A stretch of DNA of 64,000 bases from Nitrosospira sp. (GTDB taxonomy: Bacteria > Pseudomonadota > Gammaproteobacteria > Burkholderiales > Nitrosomonadaceae): contig JAPLQS010000067.1 in assembly GCA_026399575.1 (NCBI GenBank), forward strand, positions 1 to 64,000, given 5' to 3'. Of the stretch, positions 27,517 to 36,216 are shown piece after piece. The position numbers were made by a program, and so were the translations under genes. The notes beneath the pieces were generated by a model. It was not told the origin of the DNA. It saw only the letters and a program-made list of their open reading frames with translations, and searched no databases. Within the stretch, counting starts at the first letter, position 1. Every line of letters begins with the position of its first letter.

Positions 27517-28088
27517 GGCTCGATTCCTTTCTTCCTCAAAATAGTGGCAAGAGCGTGGGTTGCACGGGAGCAATGAGTCTTCACGCTTCCTTCCGAACAT
27601 TCCATGATCGACGCAGTCTCTTCAACATTCATTTCTTCCCAATAACGCAGCAGGAAGGCTTCGCGTTGACGTGCCGGCAGAGTTTTTATAGCTTCTTCAA
27701 TAGAACTAACAAGTTGTGACCGTTCCAACTGCTCATGCGGATCATTGCCGAAATCGGAGTCTGTCTTTACCTGCAAAGTTTCCAGCAGATCGTAGTCTTC
27801 GCCCCCTTTTTCCTGATTGCTAGGCGTGAATGACGAGAACAATGTAGTCCATAGTGAGCGGGTTTTCTGCCGCCGATAGTAATCACGTATGGTGTTCTGC
27901 AGAATGCGCTGGAACAGGAGCGGCAACTCCTCCGGCAGATTGGCCGCATATTTTTCAGTGAGCTTCATCATGGAGTCCTGGACAATATCCAGCGCCACAT
28001 GCTCGTCCCGTACTGCAAACAGCGCCTGCTTGTAAGCACGCCGCTCGGTTTCAGCCAGAAAATCGGAAAGTTCCTGCCGGGTAGCCAG
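27513..28088 (-). CDS. ECF-type RNA polymerase sigma factor, probable CTG start
   Basis: Alternative sigma factor of about 191 residues with region 2 (A-L-D-I-V-Q-D-S-M-M-K-L, then R-I-L-Q-N-T-I-R-D-Y-Y-R-R) and region 4 (L-P-A-R-Q-R-E-A-F-L-L-R, then E-G-S-V-K-T-H-C-S-R-A). The first ordinary start codon is a GTG at 27998, but that would remove region 2.1. The frame continues upstream as A-T-R-Q-E-L-S-D-F-L-A-E-T-E-R-R-A-Y, which is clearly protein, to CTG (28086-28088), GTT and ATT, then a TAA stop at 28095-28097. CTG lies nine bases after AGG. It is followed by DUF3619 and DUF3106 genes in one operon. Confidence 0.87.
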   Translation of the reverse strand: MATRQELSDFLAETERRAYKQALFAVRDEHVALDIVQDSMMKLTEKYAANLPEELPLLFQRILQNTIRDYYRRQKTRSLWTTLFSSFTPSNQEKGGEDYDLLETLQVKTDSDFGNDPHEQLERSQLVSSIEEAIKTLPARQREAFLLRYWEEMNVEETASIMECSEGSVKTHCSRATHALATILRKKGIEP

Positions 28089-28350
28089 AACAATTTACCT
28101 GTAGTTAAAAAAGATTGGGCATTACCGGCGGCAATGGTAGCAAACTTTTTCGTCATGCTGGATTAGTTTTATGCGTAGCAGAGGCGATGGATCAGCGCTT
28201 GATTGATCCATGGCAGTGGTTTCTGGAGTACCATTGTGCCGCATATCGGAATGACATCTATTTGAAACCGCATCCTTCCGGAACCGGGTATCCAGTTTTT
28301 CCCCTGCATTTGAAACGTACCCACATATTCGATCCTTTGCGCTCCCGCTA

Positions 28351-30648
28351 ATGCAACCGACCCCCTCCACATCCGCTCTGCCCTCCGCCTGGTCTGCCCA
28401 AGTCGAATCGTATCTGGCCGATGGAGAAAATGTGTTGGCCTGGCTGGAAACTGACCTCGATGTCCAACTGCATTTTGCCTCCGGCCTTTTGGTTGTCACC
28501 AACCTGCGTTTGCTGTCCAGATCATCGACAGATGCCCCCTGGCAGGATTGGATTTACCGCCAGGGAATGATGTTGACGCGCCGCGATCATTCCGGCATTG
28601 GCAACCTTGAGCTGACTGACACAGATTCACTGCTTGCCTGTTGGCGCTATACGCTCAGTAACAATCTTGCCGCTGGTCGCCTGCTCGAACATTTCCTGCA
28701 GCAACTCGGTCACCACCTCACCGGGGAACTCCCTCTATCGCCGGAGCATATCCTGTGCCCGAAATGCCAGAGTGTGCTCGATGCTCCGCTCCCGCCCGGG
28801 CAGGAAGAATGTGCATTGTGCAGCAAGGAAATGTATACGCCCCCTTCCACTTGGACATTATTCCGCCTGTGGCGCTTCGCCAGACCCTACAAATGGCGAC
28901 TGCTCGCCGGCTTTCTGCTGACCTTGGGCAGCACGGCGGCAACACTGGTGCCGCCTTACATGACCATGCCGCTGATGGATAACGTGCTGATCCCCTATCA
29001 GAACGGCAAACCGATCGACACCGACCTGGTGACGCTCTACCTTTCCGGTTTGTTCGGCGCAGCATTACTGGCCTGGATGCTGGGTTGGGCGCGCACTTAT
29101 GTTCTCGCACTGGTTTCAGAACGCATCGGCGCCGATCTGCGCACCGCCACTTACGAACATCTGCTGAAGCTCTCGCAGGAGTACTTCGGCGGCAAACGCA
29201 CCGGCGATCTGATGGCGCGCATCGGCTCGGAAACCGACCGCATCAATATTTTCATTTCGCTGCACCTGCTCGATTTTGCCACCGACGTGCTGATGATCGC
29301 CATGACCGCGGCCATTCTGGTTTCGATCAATCCCTGGCTGGCGCTGGTGACCCTGCTGCCGCTGCCCATCATCGCCTGGCTGATTCACGTGGTGCGCGAC
29401 AAGCTGCGTACCGGCTTTGAAAAGGTCGATCGCATCTGGGCCGAAGTGACCAATGTGCTTGCCGACACCATCCCCGGGATGCGAGTAGTCAAGGCGTTTG
29501 CGCAGGAAAAACGCGAAGCGGCGCGCTTTCGCGCAACGAACCAGCACAACCTGGAAGTCAATGACCGGGTGAACAAAATCTGGTCATTGTTCACCCCGAC
29601 CGTGACGCTGCTCACCGAAATCGGGCTGCTCGTGGTATGGATTTTCGGCATCTGGCAAGTTTCGGAGAATGCGATCACTGTCGGCGTACTCACCGCTTTC
29701 CTGGCTTACATCAGCCGCTTCTACCTGAGGCTCGACTCGATGAGCCGCATTGTTTCATTTACCCAGAAGGCGGCGGCAGGCACCAAACGTATTTTCGAAA
29801 TTCTTGATCAGACTTCCAGTGTCCCTGAACCTGCCAATCCGGCGCACCTGCCGAGCGTCACCGGCCGCATCGAATTGCGCGGTGTCGGTTTCCGTTATGG
29901 CACGCGCAGCGTGACGCGCGATATCAGCATCGTTATTGAACCGGGTGAAATGGTCGGCCTGGTCGGCCATAGCGGCTCGGGCAAAAGCACGCTGGTCAAT
30001 CTGATCTGCCGCTTCTACGACGTGACCGAAGGCGCGATCCTGATCGATGGGGTGGATATTCGCTCGCTGCCGGTGGCCGAGTACCGCAAACACGTGGGCT
30101 TGGTGCTGCAGGAACCGTTCCTTTTTTTCGGCACCATCGCCGAAAACATTGCCTACGGCAAACCCGAAGCGACGCGCGCGGAAATTGTCGCTGCCGCCCG
30201 TGCCGCCCATGCGCACGAATTCATCCTGCGCCTGCCACATGGCTATGACTCACTTGCCGGGGAACGCGGACAAGCGCTCTCGGGTGGCGAGCGGCAGCGC
30301 ATTTCAATTGCCCGCGCACTGCTCATCGATCCGCGCATCCTGATACTCGACGAAGCTACCTCTTCGGTTGATACCGCCACCGAGAAGGAAATCCAGAAAG
30401 CGCTCGACAATCTGGTGCGCGGCCGCACCACTATCGCCATTGCGCATCGCCTGTCCACCCTGCGCGGCGCTGACCGGCTGATCGTGCTCGACCGTGGCAG
30501 TATTGTTGAAGTTGGCAACCACGCCGAACTGATGGCCCGTGCAGGCCATTACTACAACCTGTATCAGGCCCAGGCACGCAATGTCGACACCGAGGACGAC
30601 CTGCACCGACAGGATATTGCTCTCAAGACAGAGGAAGCGCGCATATGA
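28351..30648 (+). CDS. Cyanophycin-associated ABC transporter (fused permease and ATPase)
   Basis: Half-transporter of 765 residues working as a dimer in the inner membrane. Residues 1-125 are an unusual N-terminal region with a PH-like strand (L-L-V-V-T-N-L-R-L-L). A zinc ribbon (C-P-K-C, C-A-L-C) follows at about 137-160, then six membrane helices (180-460) and the ATPase with Walker A G-H-S-G-S-G-K-S-T, signature L-S-G-G-E-R-Q and Walker B I-L-I-L-D-E-A-T. The fold is of exporter type (MsbA-like). It overlaps the DUF1854 gene by four bases and precedes two cyanophycin synthetases, an association seen in other betaproteobacteria. The substrate is unknown. Confidence 0.9.
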   Translation: MQPTPSTSALPSAWSAQVESYLADGENVLAWLETDLDVQLHFASGLLVVTNLRLLSRSSTDAPWQDWIYRQGMMLTRRDHSGIGNLELTDTDSLLACWRYTLSNNLAAGRLLEHFLQQLGHHLTGELPLSPEHILCPKCQSVLDAPLPPGQEECALCSKEMYTPPSTWTLFRLWRFARPYKWRLLAGFLLTLGSTAATLVPPYMTMPLMDNVLIPYQNGKPIDTDLVTLYLSGLFGAALLAWMLGWARTYVLALVSERIGADLRTATYEHLLKLSQEYFGGKRTGDLMARIGSETDRINIFISLHLLDFATDVLMIAMTAAILVSINPWLALVTLLPLPIIAWLIHVVRDKLRTGFEKVDRIWAEVTNVLADTIPGMRVVKAFAQEKREAARFRATNQHNLEVNDRVNKIWSLFTPTVTLLTEIGLLVVWIFGIWQVSENAITVGVLTAFLAYISRFYLRLDSMSRIVSFTQKAAAGTKRIFEILDQTSSVPEPANPAHLPSVTGRIELRGVGFRYGTRSVTRDISIVIEPGEMVGLVGHSGSGKSTLVNLICRFYDVTEGAILIDGVDIRSLPVAEYRKHVGLVLQEPFLFFGTIAENIAYGKPEATRAEIVAAARAAHAHEFILRLPHGYDSLAGERGQALSGGERQRISIARALLIDPRILILDEATSSVDTATEKEIQKALDNLVRGRTTIAIAHRLSTLRGADRLIVLDRGSIVEVGNHAELMARAGHYYNLYQAQARNVDTEDDLHRQDIALKTEEARI

Positions 30649-31118
30649 TCAACCAACCTGATTTTCAACTGAGTCGGAACGCCTTCGGTCGGTTGGTATT
30701 CATCAGCCCGGATGGGCAGACACAGGAAGGGGTGGTGGCCGTGCGCGCCTTTCCAATCGCCGCGCCCGACCAGGGCATTGCGCTGCTTGATACGCAAGGC
30801 CACGAACTGGTTTGGATTGAGTGCCTGGGCGATCTGCCGGACGAATTGCGCACTCTGATCGAGGCGGAACTCGGCAGCCGCGAATTCATGCCGGAAATCA
30901 AACGCATCCTTGGAGTTTCAAGTTTTGCCACACCGTGTACCTGGCAGGTGGAGACAGATCGCGGCGTGACCGCCTTCATCCTCAAGGGGGAAGAAAATAT
31001 CCGCCGCCTGACCCCGCCAGCCCTGCTGATTACGGAAAGCCACGGCATTCACTTCCTGATCCGTGATCGCTTTGCGCTCGATCATCACAGCCGCAAGATT
31101 CTGGATCGTTTCCTCTAG
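30645..31118 (+). CDS. DUF1854 protein of the cyanophycin locus
   Basis: Soluble protein of 157 residues without signal peptide or membrane segment. It is rich in beta strands (G-R-L-V-F-I-S-P-D-G, V-V-A-V-R-A-F-P, G-I-H-F-L-I-R-D-R) and ends L-D-H-H-S-R-K-I-L-D. DUF1854 has no known function. It begins within the stop region of the ABC transporter gene (overlap 30645-30648), so the two are translationally coupled and may form one complex. Pairing of this domain with that transporter and cphA genes recurs in betaproteobacteria. Confidence 0.87.
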   Translation: MINQPDFQLSRNAFGRLVFISPDGQTQEGVVAVRAFPIAAPDQGIALLDTQGHELVWIECLGDLPDELRTLIEAELGSREFMPEIKRILGVSSFATPCTWQVETDRGVTAFILKGEENIRRLTPPALLITESHGIHFLIRDRFALDHHSRKILDRFL

Positions 31119-31192
31119 CCTCCCGCTCTCCTGTCTCGCCGCATGGCAGCCAGAAACCAGGCAAAAAGTCCTGCAAAAAATTAAACAACCAT

Positions 31193-31206
31193 TTGATATA
31201 AATCAA
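31193..31206 (+). promoter_or_regulatory. Perfect FNR/ANR-type site upstream of the first cyanophycin synthetase
   Basis: TTGATATAAATCAA is an exact match to the FNR consensus TTGAT-N4-ATCAA. It lies in the 221-base gap between the DUF1854 gene and cphA', 134 bases before the ATG. A -10-like hexamer TATTCA is at 31226-31231, roughly the distance expected if the box sits near -41.5. This suggests an internal promoter for the two synthetase genes activated when oxygen is low. The site is seen directly; its use is inferred. Confidence 0.6.
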
Positions 31207-31339
31207 TAAACCTCCAAGAAGCAGGTATTCATGAGGCTTTGGGGCCCGATTCTGCTGCCCGAATTATTTAATGTGGCTGTAAACCGATCCATGCCAACCG
31301 CGTTAGTTCGGCTTCGTCCACTCAGTACGGCGCCATTTC

Positions 31340-33634
31340 ATGCCAGATTGCATCACTAACGACCACATTGACAAGAAAGACATCAAGTTTCTCGAGATCC
31401 GCCATCTGAATGGTCCCAATATCTGGACCTACTACCCGGTTCTTGAAGCACTTGTCGACATCGGCGAACTCGAAGACTTTCCATCCAACACCATCCCCGG
31501 CTTTTATGAACGTCTGTCTTCCTCGCTGCCTTCGCTGATCGAGCACCGCTGCAGCTACGAAGAACGTGGCGGTTTTCTGCGCCGGGTTGAGGAAGGCACC
31601 TGGCCATGCCATATCCTCGAACACGTTACGCTTGAATTGCAGAATCTGGCTGGCATGCGCGGCGGCTTTGGCAGGGCCCGTGAAACTTCGGTGCGCGGCG
31701 TCTACAAGGTGATCGTCAGCGCCTGGCATGCGGAAATTACGCGCAGCGCCCTGTTTGCAGCGCGCGAACTGGTGCTGTCAGCAATGCGGGGCCACCAACC
31801 CTATGACGTAGAGGCCACGCTCGAACGTCTGCGCGGCATGGTCGATTCGCTCTGGTTAGGCCCATCGACTGCATGCATCGTTGATGCCGCCGCCACTCGC
31901 AATATTCCCGCCATTCGACTGCTTGCCAGGGGAAATCTGGTGCAGCTCGGCCATGGCGCCCGCAGCCGACACATCTGGACCGCCGAAACCGACCGTACTC
32001 CGGCAATTGCTGAAAGCATCTCACGCGACAAGGATCTGACCAAGTCGCTGCTGCGCTCCTGCGGCGTTCCTGTTCCCGAGGGACGTATCGTCACCAGCGC
32101 TGAAGATGCCTGGGAAGCCGCTGAAGACATCGGCTTGCCTGTCGTGATCAAACCCTGTGACGGCAATCATGGCCGTGGGGTCTTCATTGAATTGACCCGA
32201 CGTGAAGAGGTCGAATCAGCCTATCACGCGGCACTGAAAGAAGGCAGTGGCGTACTGGTCGAACGTTATATCCCTGGTACCGAACACCGCTTGTTGATCG
32301 TGGGTGGACAACTCGTTGCCGCCAATCGGGGCGACTCGGTATCGGTTACCGGTGACGGGACTTCAACCATCACCGAGTTGATCGAGCAGCAGATCAATTC
32401 CGATCCGCGCCGCGGGACGACCGAAGACTTCCCGCTCAACATGATTCGCCTGGATAAAGCAGCACGCATGGAAATTGCCCATCAAGGTTTCAGCGGCGAC
32501 TCAGTGCCGGCAGCCGACCTTGAAGTTCTGATCCAGCGTAACGGCAACCACGCTTTCGACGTTACCGATGAAGTGCACCCCAGCATTGCCGCAGCGGCCT
32601 CACTCGCTGCCCGCATTGTCGGTCTGGATATCGCCGGCATCGATCTTGTCACCGCTGATATTTCGCGCCCGCTCAGCGAGCAAGGCGGCGCCATCGTCGA
32701 GGTCAACGCCGGCCCCAGCCTGCTGATGCATATCAAACCCGCTGTGGGCACACCCCGTCCGGTTGGCAAAGCCATCGTCGACCACCTGTTCCCGGACGGC
32801 GATGACGGTCGCATTCCGATTGTAGGCATCAGCGGCAGCTACGGCAAAACTACCGTGGCACACCTCGTCGCACGGCTGCTCACCCTCTCCGGCAAACATA
32901 CCGGGCTGGCATGCAGCGATGGGTTGTACCTGGATTCCAGGCAAATTGACAAAGGCGATTGCGCCAAATGGGATGCAGCCAACCGTATCCTGATAAACCG
33001 CTCGGTCGAGGCCGCCGTGTTTGAGAACGGCAGTGATGCCATCCTCGGCGAGGGACTGGTCTACGATTGCTGCCAGGTCGGCATCATCACCAACGTCGAG
33101 CCAACCCGGCACTACGGCCGCTACGATATTGCAACCCCCGAGCAGGTTTACACTATCCTGCGCACCCAGATAGACGTGGTAACACCGACCGCGGCGGCAG
33201 TGGATGATGTGATCGACATGGTATTGCCAACGGGTGCTGCGGTGCTTAACGCCAGGGTAGAGATGCTGGTCGAGATGTCCAAACTGTGCAACGGTGAAGT
33301 CATTTACTTCAGCCTTGATCCCGAACTGCCGGCTGTCACCGCGCATCGCGCACAAGAAGCGCAAGGCAGGCGTGCGGTCATCGTTCGTGCTGGGGAAATC
33401 ATGCTTGCCACCGGCGCCGATGAAGTGCTCTTGATCAAACTGGCCGATGTCCCTCTGACTGATGGCGGACGTGCAATTGCACAGATCGAGAACGTTCTGG
33501 CCGCAGTGGCTGCCGCATGGGCGCTCGGCATCGAACCCGATCTCATTCGCAGCGGAATCGCAATAACCGAATTAAGCCAGGAAAAATGTAGCTCTCCCCG
33601 GATCGAACCGGAAACTCAAGGAAACTATTCATGA
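31340..33634 (+). CDS. Cyanophycin synthetase-like protein, short form
   Basis: ATP-dependent ligase related to CphA, 764 residues against 857 for the neighbour. It has the N-terminal domain (L-N-G-P-N-I-W), an ATP-grasp domain (about 210-470, V-V-I-K-P-C-D-G-N-H-G-R-G-V and E-V-N-A-G-P-S) and the centre of a Mur-ligase domain with P-loop G-S-Y-G-K-T-T. The Mur C-terminal domain is missing: the protein stops soon after L-G-I-E-P-D-L-I. It resembles the second synthetase copy (CphA' or CphA2 type) known from other bacteria; CphA2 can polymerise beta-Asp-Arg dipeptides. Which activity this one has cannot be read from the sequence. ATGA overlap with cphA. Confidence 0.9.
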   Translation: MPDCITNDHIDKKDIKFLEIRHLNGPNIWTYYPVLEALVDIGELEDFPSNTIPGFYERLSSSLPSLIEHRCSYEERGGFLRRVEEGTWPCHILEHVTLELQNLAGMRGGFGRARETSVRGVYKVIVSAWHAEITRSALFAARELVLSAMRGHQPYDVEATLERLRGMVDSLWLGPSTACIVDAAATRNIPAIRLLARGNLVQLGHGARSRHIWTAETDRTPAIAESISRDKDLTKSLLRSCGVPVPEGRIVTSAEDAWEAAEDIGLPVVIKPCDGNHGRGVFIELTRREEVESAYHAALKEGSGVLVERYIPGTEHRLLIVGGQLVAANRGDSVSVTGDGTSTITELIEQQINSDPRRGTTEDFPLNMIRLDKAARMEIAHQGFSGDSVPAADLEVLIQRNGNHAFDVTDEVHPSIAAAASLAARIVGLDIAGIDLVTADISRPLSEQGGAIVEVNAGPSLLMHIKPAVGTPRPVGKAIVDHLFPDGDDGRIPIVGISGSYGKTTVAHLVARLLTLSGKHTGLACSDGLYLDSRQIDKGDCAKWDAANRILINRSVEAAVFENGSDAILGEGLVYDCCQVGIITNVEPTRHYGRYDIATPEQVYTILRTQIDVVTPTAAAVDDVIDMVLPTGAAVLNARVEMLVEMSKLCNGEVIYFSLDPELPAVTAHRAQEAQGRRAVIVRAGEIMLATGADEVLLIKLADVPLTDGGRAIAQIENVLAAVAAAWALGIEPDLIRSGIAITELSQEKCSSPRIEPETQGNYS

Positions 33635-36204
33635 ACGTATCGCGTATCCGCGCACTGCGCGGCCCCAATTTATGGAGCCAACGCACCGCCATAGAGGCTG
33701 TTGTCTCCTGCAACAGCGCCGAGTGTTCCCTGGACAAAATACCGGGACTTGTAGCCCAACTGAATAAACACTTCCCGGAAACCACCCTGCCCCAGCCAGT
33801 AGAACGCCACGAAGCCATAACCATGGCGCAGGTGCTGGAATTCGTCGCGCTCAACCTGCAAACACGAGCCGGTTGCCCGGTCAGCTTCAGCCACACCGCA
33901 CAAACAGCGGAAACCGGCACCTACCGGGTTATTGTTGAATACAGTGAAGAGGCAGTTGGTCGTCTTGCTTTTGAACTCGCACAAACTTTATGCCTTGCTG
34001 CAATTGATGCCACTCCCTTTGACCTGGCCGCAGCATTGCAGCGTCTGCGCGAACTGGATGAAGACATGCGCCTCGGACCCAGCACCGGCGCCATCGTCCA
34101 TGCCGCTGTAGCGCGCGGCATTCCTTATCGCCGCCTGACTGAAGGCAGCATGGTACAGTTTGGCTGGGGCAGCCGGCAGCGCCGTATCCAGGCCAGCGAA
34201 ACCGATCGGACCAGTGCCGTCGCCGAATCCATCGCACAGGACAAGGAATTGACCAAGATGCTGCTGCATGCTGCTGGCATTCCCGTTCCGGCAGGCCGAC
34301 CTGCAGCAAGTGCGGCAGATGCCTGGGCGGCCGCCTGCGAAATTGGCGGACCGGTCGTCGTAAAACCACAGGACGGCAACCAGGGCAAAGGAGTAGCAGT
34401 AAATCTCACAAACCGTGAGCAGGTGGAAACTGCCTACGCAATAGCGGCTGAAATCAGCGACGAAGTCCTGGTCGAACGTTACATCTCCGGCCATGACTAC
34501 CGCATGCTGGTGATCGGCAACAGACTGGTCGCTGCCGCGCGGCGCGAGCCGCCACAAGTGCTCGGCGATGGCGTGCACAGCGTGCGCCAGCTGGTGGATC
34601 AGGTCAACAGTGACCCACGACGTGGTAAGGATCACGTCACTGCGCTGACCAGAATAGATTTTGATGAAATTGCGCTTGCCCATCTCGCAACCCAGAACCT
34701 GACCGCCGCATCCATCCCGGCCAAAGATGTGCGCGTGATCCTGCGCAATAATGCCAACCTCTCTACGGGTGGCACAGCCACCGATGTGACCGACGAAGTT
34801 CACCCCGAGCTTGCCGCACGTGTGGTGGCCGCTGCGCAAATGATCGGCCTCGATATTTGCGGCGTTGATGTCATCTGCGACAACGTGCACAATCCGCTGG
34901 AGCAACAAAACGGCGGCATCGTCGAAGTGAATGCCGCACCAGGCCTGCGCATGCACCTGCAACCTTCATCCGGCAAAGGCCGTGCGGTTGGTGAGGCCGT
35001 CATCGCCAACATGTTTGCTGCTGACGACGATGGACGCATTCCCGTGGTCGCCGTGACCGGTACCAACGGCAAGACCACCACTGTGCGTCTGATCGCCAAC
35101 ATTCTCAGTTGCCAGAATCTGCGTGTCGGCATGACCAATACCGACGGGGTCTATGTTGCGGGACAGCGCATCGACACCGGCGATTGCAGCGGTCCGAAGA
35201 GTGCGAAAAATGTCCTGCTCCACCCCGATGTCGATGCCGCCGTATTCGAGACGGCGCGCGGCGGCATGCTGCGCGAAGGACTGGGTTTCGACCACTGCCA
35301 GGTTGCAGTGGTCACCAATATCGGCATGGGCGATCACCTTGGCCTCGCGCACGTGCATACGGCTGAGGATCTGGCTCTGGTCAAACGTGTCGTCGTGCAG
35401 AACGTTACGCCCGGCACTGGCGTCGCCGTGCTCAACGCCGCTGACCCACTGGTGGCCAACATGGCGGATGGCTGCCCCGGCTTGATCACCTTCTTCGCCC
35501 GCAACCGCCATCATCCGGTGATAGTCAGGCATCGTGCACAGGGCAAGCGTGTGATCTATCTCGACGGCGATTCGATAGTCGCTGCAGAAGCCGGGCTTGA
35601 GCACCGCATTTTGCTGAGCGGAATCCCGATCACGCAGAACGGTAGCATCGGTTTCCAGATCGAGAATGCCATGGCAGCCATCGGCGCCGGCTGGGCGCTT
35701 GCGCTTGATTGGGTGGTCATTCGTGCCGGTTTGGCCAGCTTTGTCAGTGATGTGCAAACCGCACCCGGCCGCTTCAATCTCTTCAGTCATCGTGGCGCCA
35801 CGTTGATCGCCGACTACGGTCACAATGCGGATGCAATCCGGGCGCTGGTATGCGCCATCGATAACATGCCGGCCAACCGCCGCTCGGTAGTCATCAGCGG
35901 TGCCGGCGACCGGCGCGACGAAGACATCCGCCAGCAAACCGAGATTCTCGGTGACGCTTTTGACGAGGTCGTGCTGTATCAGGATCAATGCCAGCGCGGC
36001 CGCGCCGATGGAGAGGTGCTGGGCCTGCTGCGGCAAGGACTGGAAAATGCCAAGCGTACCCGCGAGGTCAAGGAAATCCGGGGTGAGTTTGTCGCCATCG
36101 ATGCCGCTTTCGCCAGCCTCAAGGCCGGCGAACTCTGTCTTATTCTCGTCGACCAGGTCGAAGCAGCGCTCAGACACATCAGCAGGCGGGTAGTGGCAGG
36201 CTGA
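33631..36204 (+). CDS. cphA: Cyanophycin synthetase
   Basis: Makes cyanophycin, a nitrogen-storage polymer with a polyaspartate backbone and arginine side chains, without ribosomes. The 857 residues include the N-terminal domain (R-G-P-N-L-W), ATP-grasp domain for adding Asp (V-V-V-K-P-Q-D-G-N-Q-G-K-G-V, E-V-N-A-A-P-G), and a complete Mur-ligase-like domain for adding Arg (P-loop G-T-N-G-K-T-T-T near 480; I-A-D-Y-G-H-N-A-D in the C-terminal part). Length is normal. The start overlaps the previous gene's stop as ATGA, so the two synthetases are made together. No cyanophycinase gene is in the window. Confidence 0.96.
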   Translation: MNVSRIRALRGPNLWSQRTAIEAVVSCNSAECSLDKIPGLVAQLNKHFPETTLPQPVERHEAITMAQVLEFVALNLQTRAGCPVSFSHTAQTAETGTYRVIVEYSEEAVGRLAFELAQTLCLAAIDATPFDLAAALQRLRELDEDMRLGPSTGAIVHAAVARGIPYRRLTEGSMVQFGWGSRQRRIQASETDRTSAVAESIAQDKELTKMLLHAAGIPVPAGRPAASAADAWAAACEIGGPVVVKPQDGNQGKGVAVNLTNREQVETAYAIAAEISDEVLVERYISGHDYRMLVIGNRLVAAARREPPQVLGDGVHSVRQLVDQVNSDPRRGKDHVTALTRIDFDEIALAHLATQNLTAASIPAKDVRVILRNNANLSTGGTATDVTDEVHPELAARVVAAAQMIGLDICGVDVICDNVHNPLEQQNGGIVEVNAAPGLRMHLQPSSGKGRAVGEAVIANMFAADDDGRIPVVAVTGTNGKTTTVRLIANILSCQNLRVGMTNTDGVYVAGQRIDTGDCSGPKSAKNVLLHPDVDAAVFETARGGMLREGLGFDHCQVAVVTNIGMGDHLGLAHVHTAEDLALVKRVVVQNVTPGTGVAVLNAADPLVANMADGCPGLITFFARNRHHPVIVRHRAQGKRVIYLDGDSIVAAEAGLEHRILLSGIPITQNGSIGFQIENAMAAIGAGWALALDWVVIRAGLASFVSDVQTAPGRFNLFSHRGATLIADYGHNADAIRALVCAIDNMPANRRSVVISGAGDRRDEDIRQQTEILGDAFDEVVLYQDQCQRGRADGEVLGLLRQGLENAKRTREVKEIRGEFVAIDAAFASLKAGELCLILVDQVEAALRHISRRVVAG

Positions 36205-36216
36205 CAGCTCGACCAC

